DNA from: DASYML01 sp036399835
GTDB taxonomy: Bacteria; Acidobacteriota; Blastocatellia; Pyrinomonadales; Pyrinomonadaceae
Direction: 5' to 3'
NCBI GenBank assembly: GCA_036399835.1
Contig: DASWMI010000097.1
Span: forward strand, 1 to 5,889
Length of the DNA stretch: 5,889 bases
In this document: in pieces, positions 5,661 through 5,889 of the stretch
How the letters are laid out: the number at the start of each line of letters is the position of its first letter
How positions within the stretch are numbered: position 1 is the stretch's first letter
Notes under the pieces: generated by a model
The model's input: the letters and a program-made list of their open reading frames with translations, nothing else
What the model was told of the DNA's origin: nothing
Database searches by the model: none
Translations under genes and position numbers: made by a program

Positions 5661-5889
5661 ATGACAAAAAACCTCTTCCTAATCTTCTCAATCGCTCTCT
5701 GTGCGCTGCTGCTCTTTTCCGTGTTGGCGAGCGCCGCTCTGGACCAGCCCGCAGCCTCTTCAGAGCAGCCCGCCGTCGGGACACGCCCGCCTGCTTTCAA
5801 GCTGACCAACAACGAGGGCAAGCAGGTGAGCCTCAAGGATTACAAAGGCAAGTGGGTGGTCCTCTATTTTTATCCGAAAGATTTCACTG
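5661..5889 (+). CDS. Exported peroxiredoxin, PrxQ/BCP (AhpC-TSA) type, N-terminal part only
   Basis: The frame runs off the end of the window after 76 codons. Residues 1-25 form a clear signal peptide (MTKN, a long Leu/Phe/Ile core, then SVLASA), followed by a short Ala/Pro/Ser/Gln linker. The thioredoxin-fold start follows at about residue 38: VGTRPPAFKLTNNEGKQVSL, then KDYKGKWVVLYFYPKDFT. This is the typical peroxiredoxin beginning, and FYPKDFT is usually followed within a few residues by the peroxidatic cysteine, which lies just outside the window. The family reduces hydrogen peroxide and organic hydroperoxides with thiol donors. The signal peptide implies action in the periplasm or envelope. 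Two in-frame upstream ATGs (5622, 5637) would lengthen the N-terminus. I prefer 5661 because it gives the cleanest signal peptide, with GAAAGG at 5643-5648 ahead of it at 12 nt. The 104 bp before it hold no clear terminator; TTGGCG (5581) and TACAAC (5605) are at best a weak promoter. Confidence 0.85.
   Translation, partial: MTKNLFLIFSIALCALLLFSVLASAALDQPAASSEQPAVGTRPPAFKLTNNEGKQVSLKDYKGKWVVLYFYPKDFT

Noticed and set aside
5536..5836. Minus-strand frames (82 and 61 codons) over the peroxiredoxin start
   Set aside because: Both are mirror images of the signal peptide region of a recognisable peroxiredoxin gene.

Overview
The window is a bacterial chromosomal fragment of moderately high GC content with mostly single-gene units and short intergenic gaps. 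No rRNA, tRNA, CRISPR array, transposase or phage gene is visible. The gene content suggests an Acidobacteriota-type genome (perhaps Blastocatellia): a secreted PSMA-like M28 peptidase, an exported PrxQ-like peroxiredoxin, double zinc ribbon membrane proteins, and intergenic inverted repeats built from octamers. That taxonomic guess is inference from the style of the genes; no phylogenetic marker is present.

Layout, left to right. (1) 1-330 (+) is the 3' end of a helical protein of unknown function. It is followed after 50 bp by 381-1070 (+), a single-pass membrane protein of unknown function that is probably co-transcribed. (2) 1071-1200 is a convergent gap holding a degenerate inverted repeat made of octamer units. 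(3) 1201-3420 (-) is the main gene of the window, a secreted metallopeptidase of the glutamate carboxypeptidase II/PSMA type. It has all zinc ligands and the general base, but lacks the arginine patch that binds acidic substrates. (4) 3421-3627 is a divergent gap with a second, much better preserved inverted repeat carrying five GAGTC-type units per arm. (5) 3628-4197 (+) is a membrane protein with two C-terminal four-cysteine zinc ribbons. (6) 4198-4383 holds a possible weak terminator and an extended -10 promoter candidate. (7) 4384-4539 (+) is a 51-residue proline-rich small protein with a near-ideal ribosome binding site. It sits 18 bp ahead of 4558-5556 (+), a four-helix membrane protein of unknown function, and the two look like an operon. 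(8) 5661 to the window end (+) is the start of an exported peroxiredoxin of the PrxQ/BCP type, cut off just before its catalytic cysteine.

No single pathway joins these genes. The peptidase is likely a stand-alone scavenging enzyme of the cell envelope or periplasm, and the peroxiredoxin an envelope antioxidant. The least explained parts are the small gene with its membrane partner, and the two octamer inverted repeats that bracket the peptidase gene.
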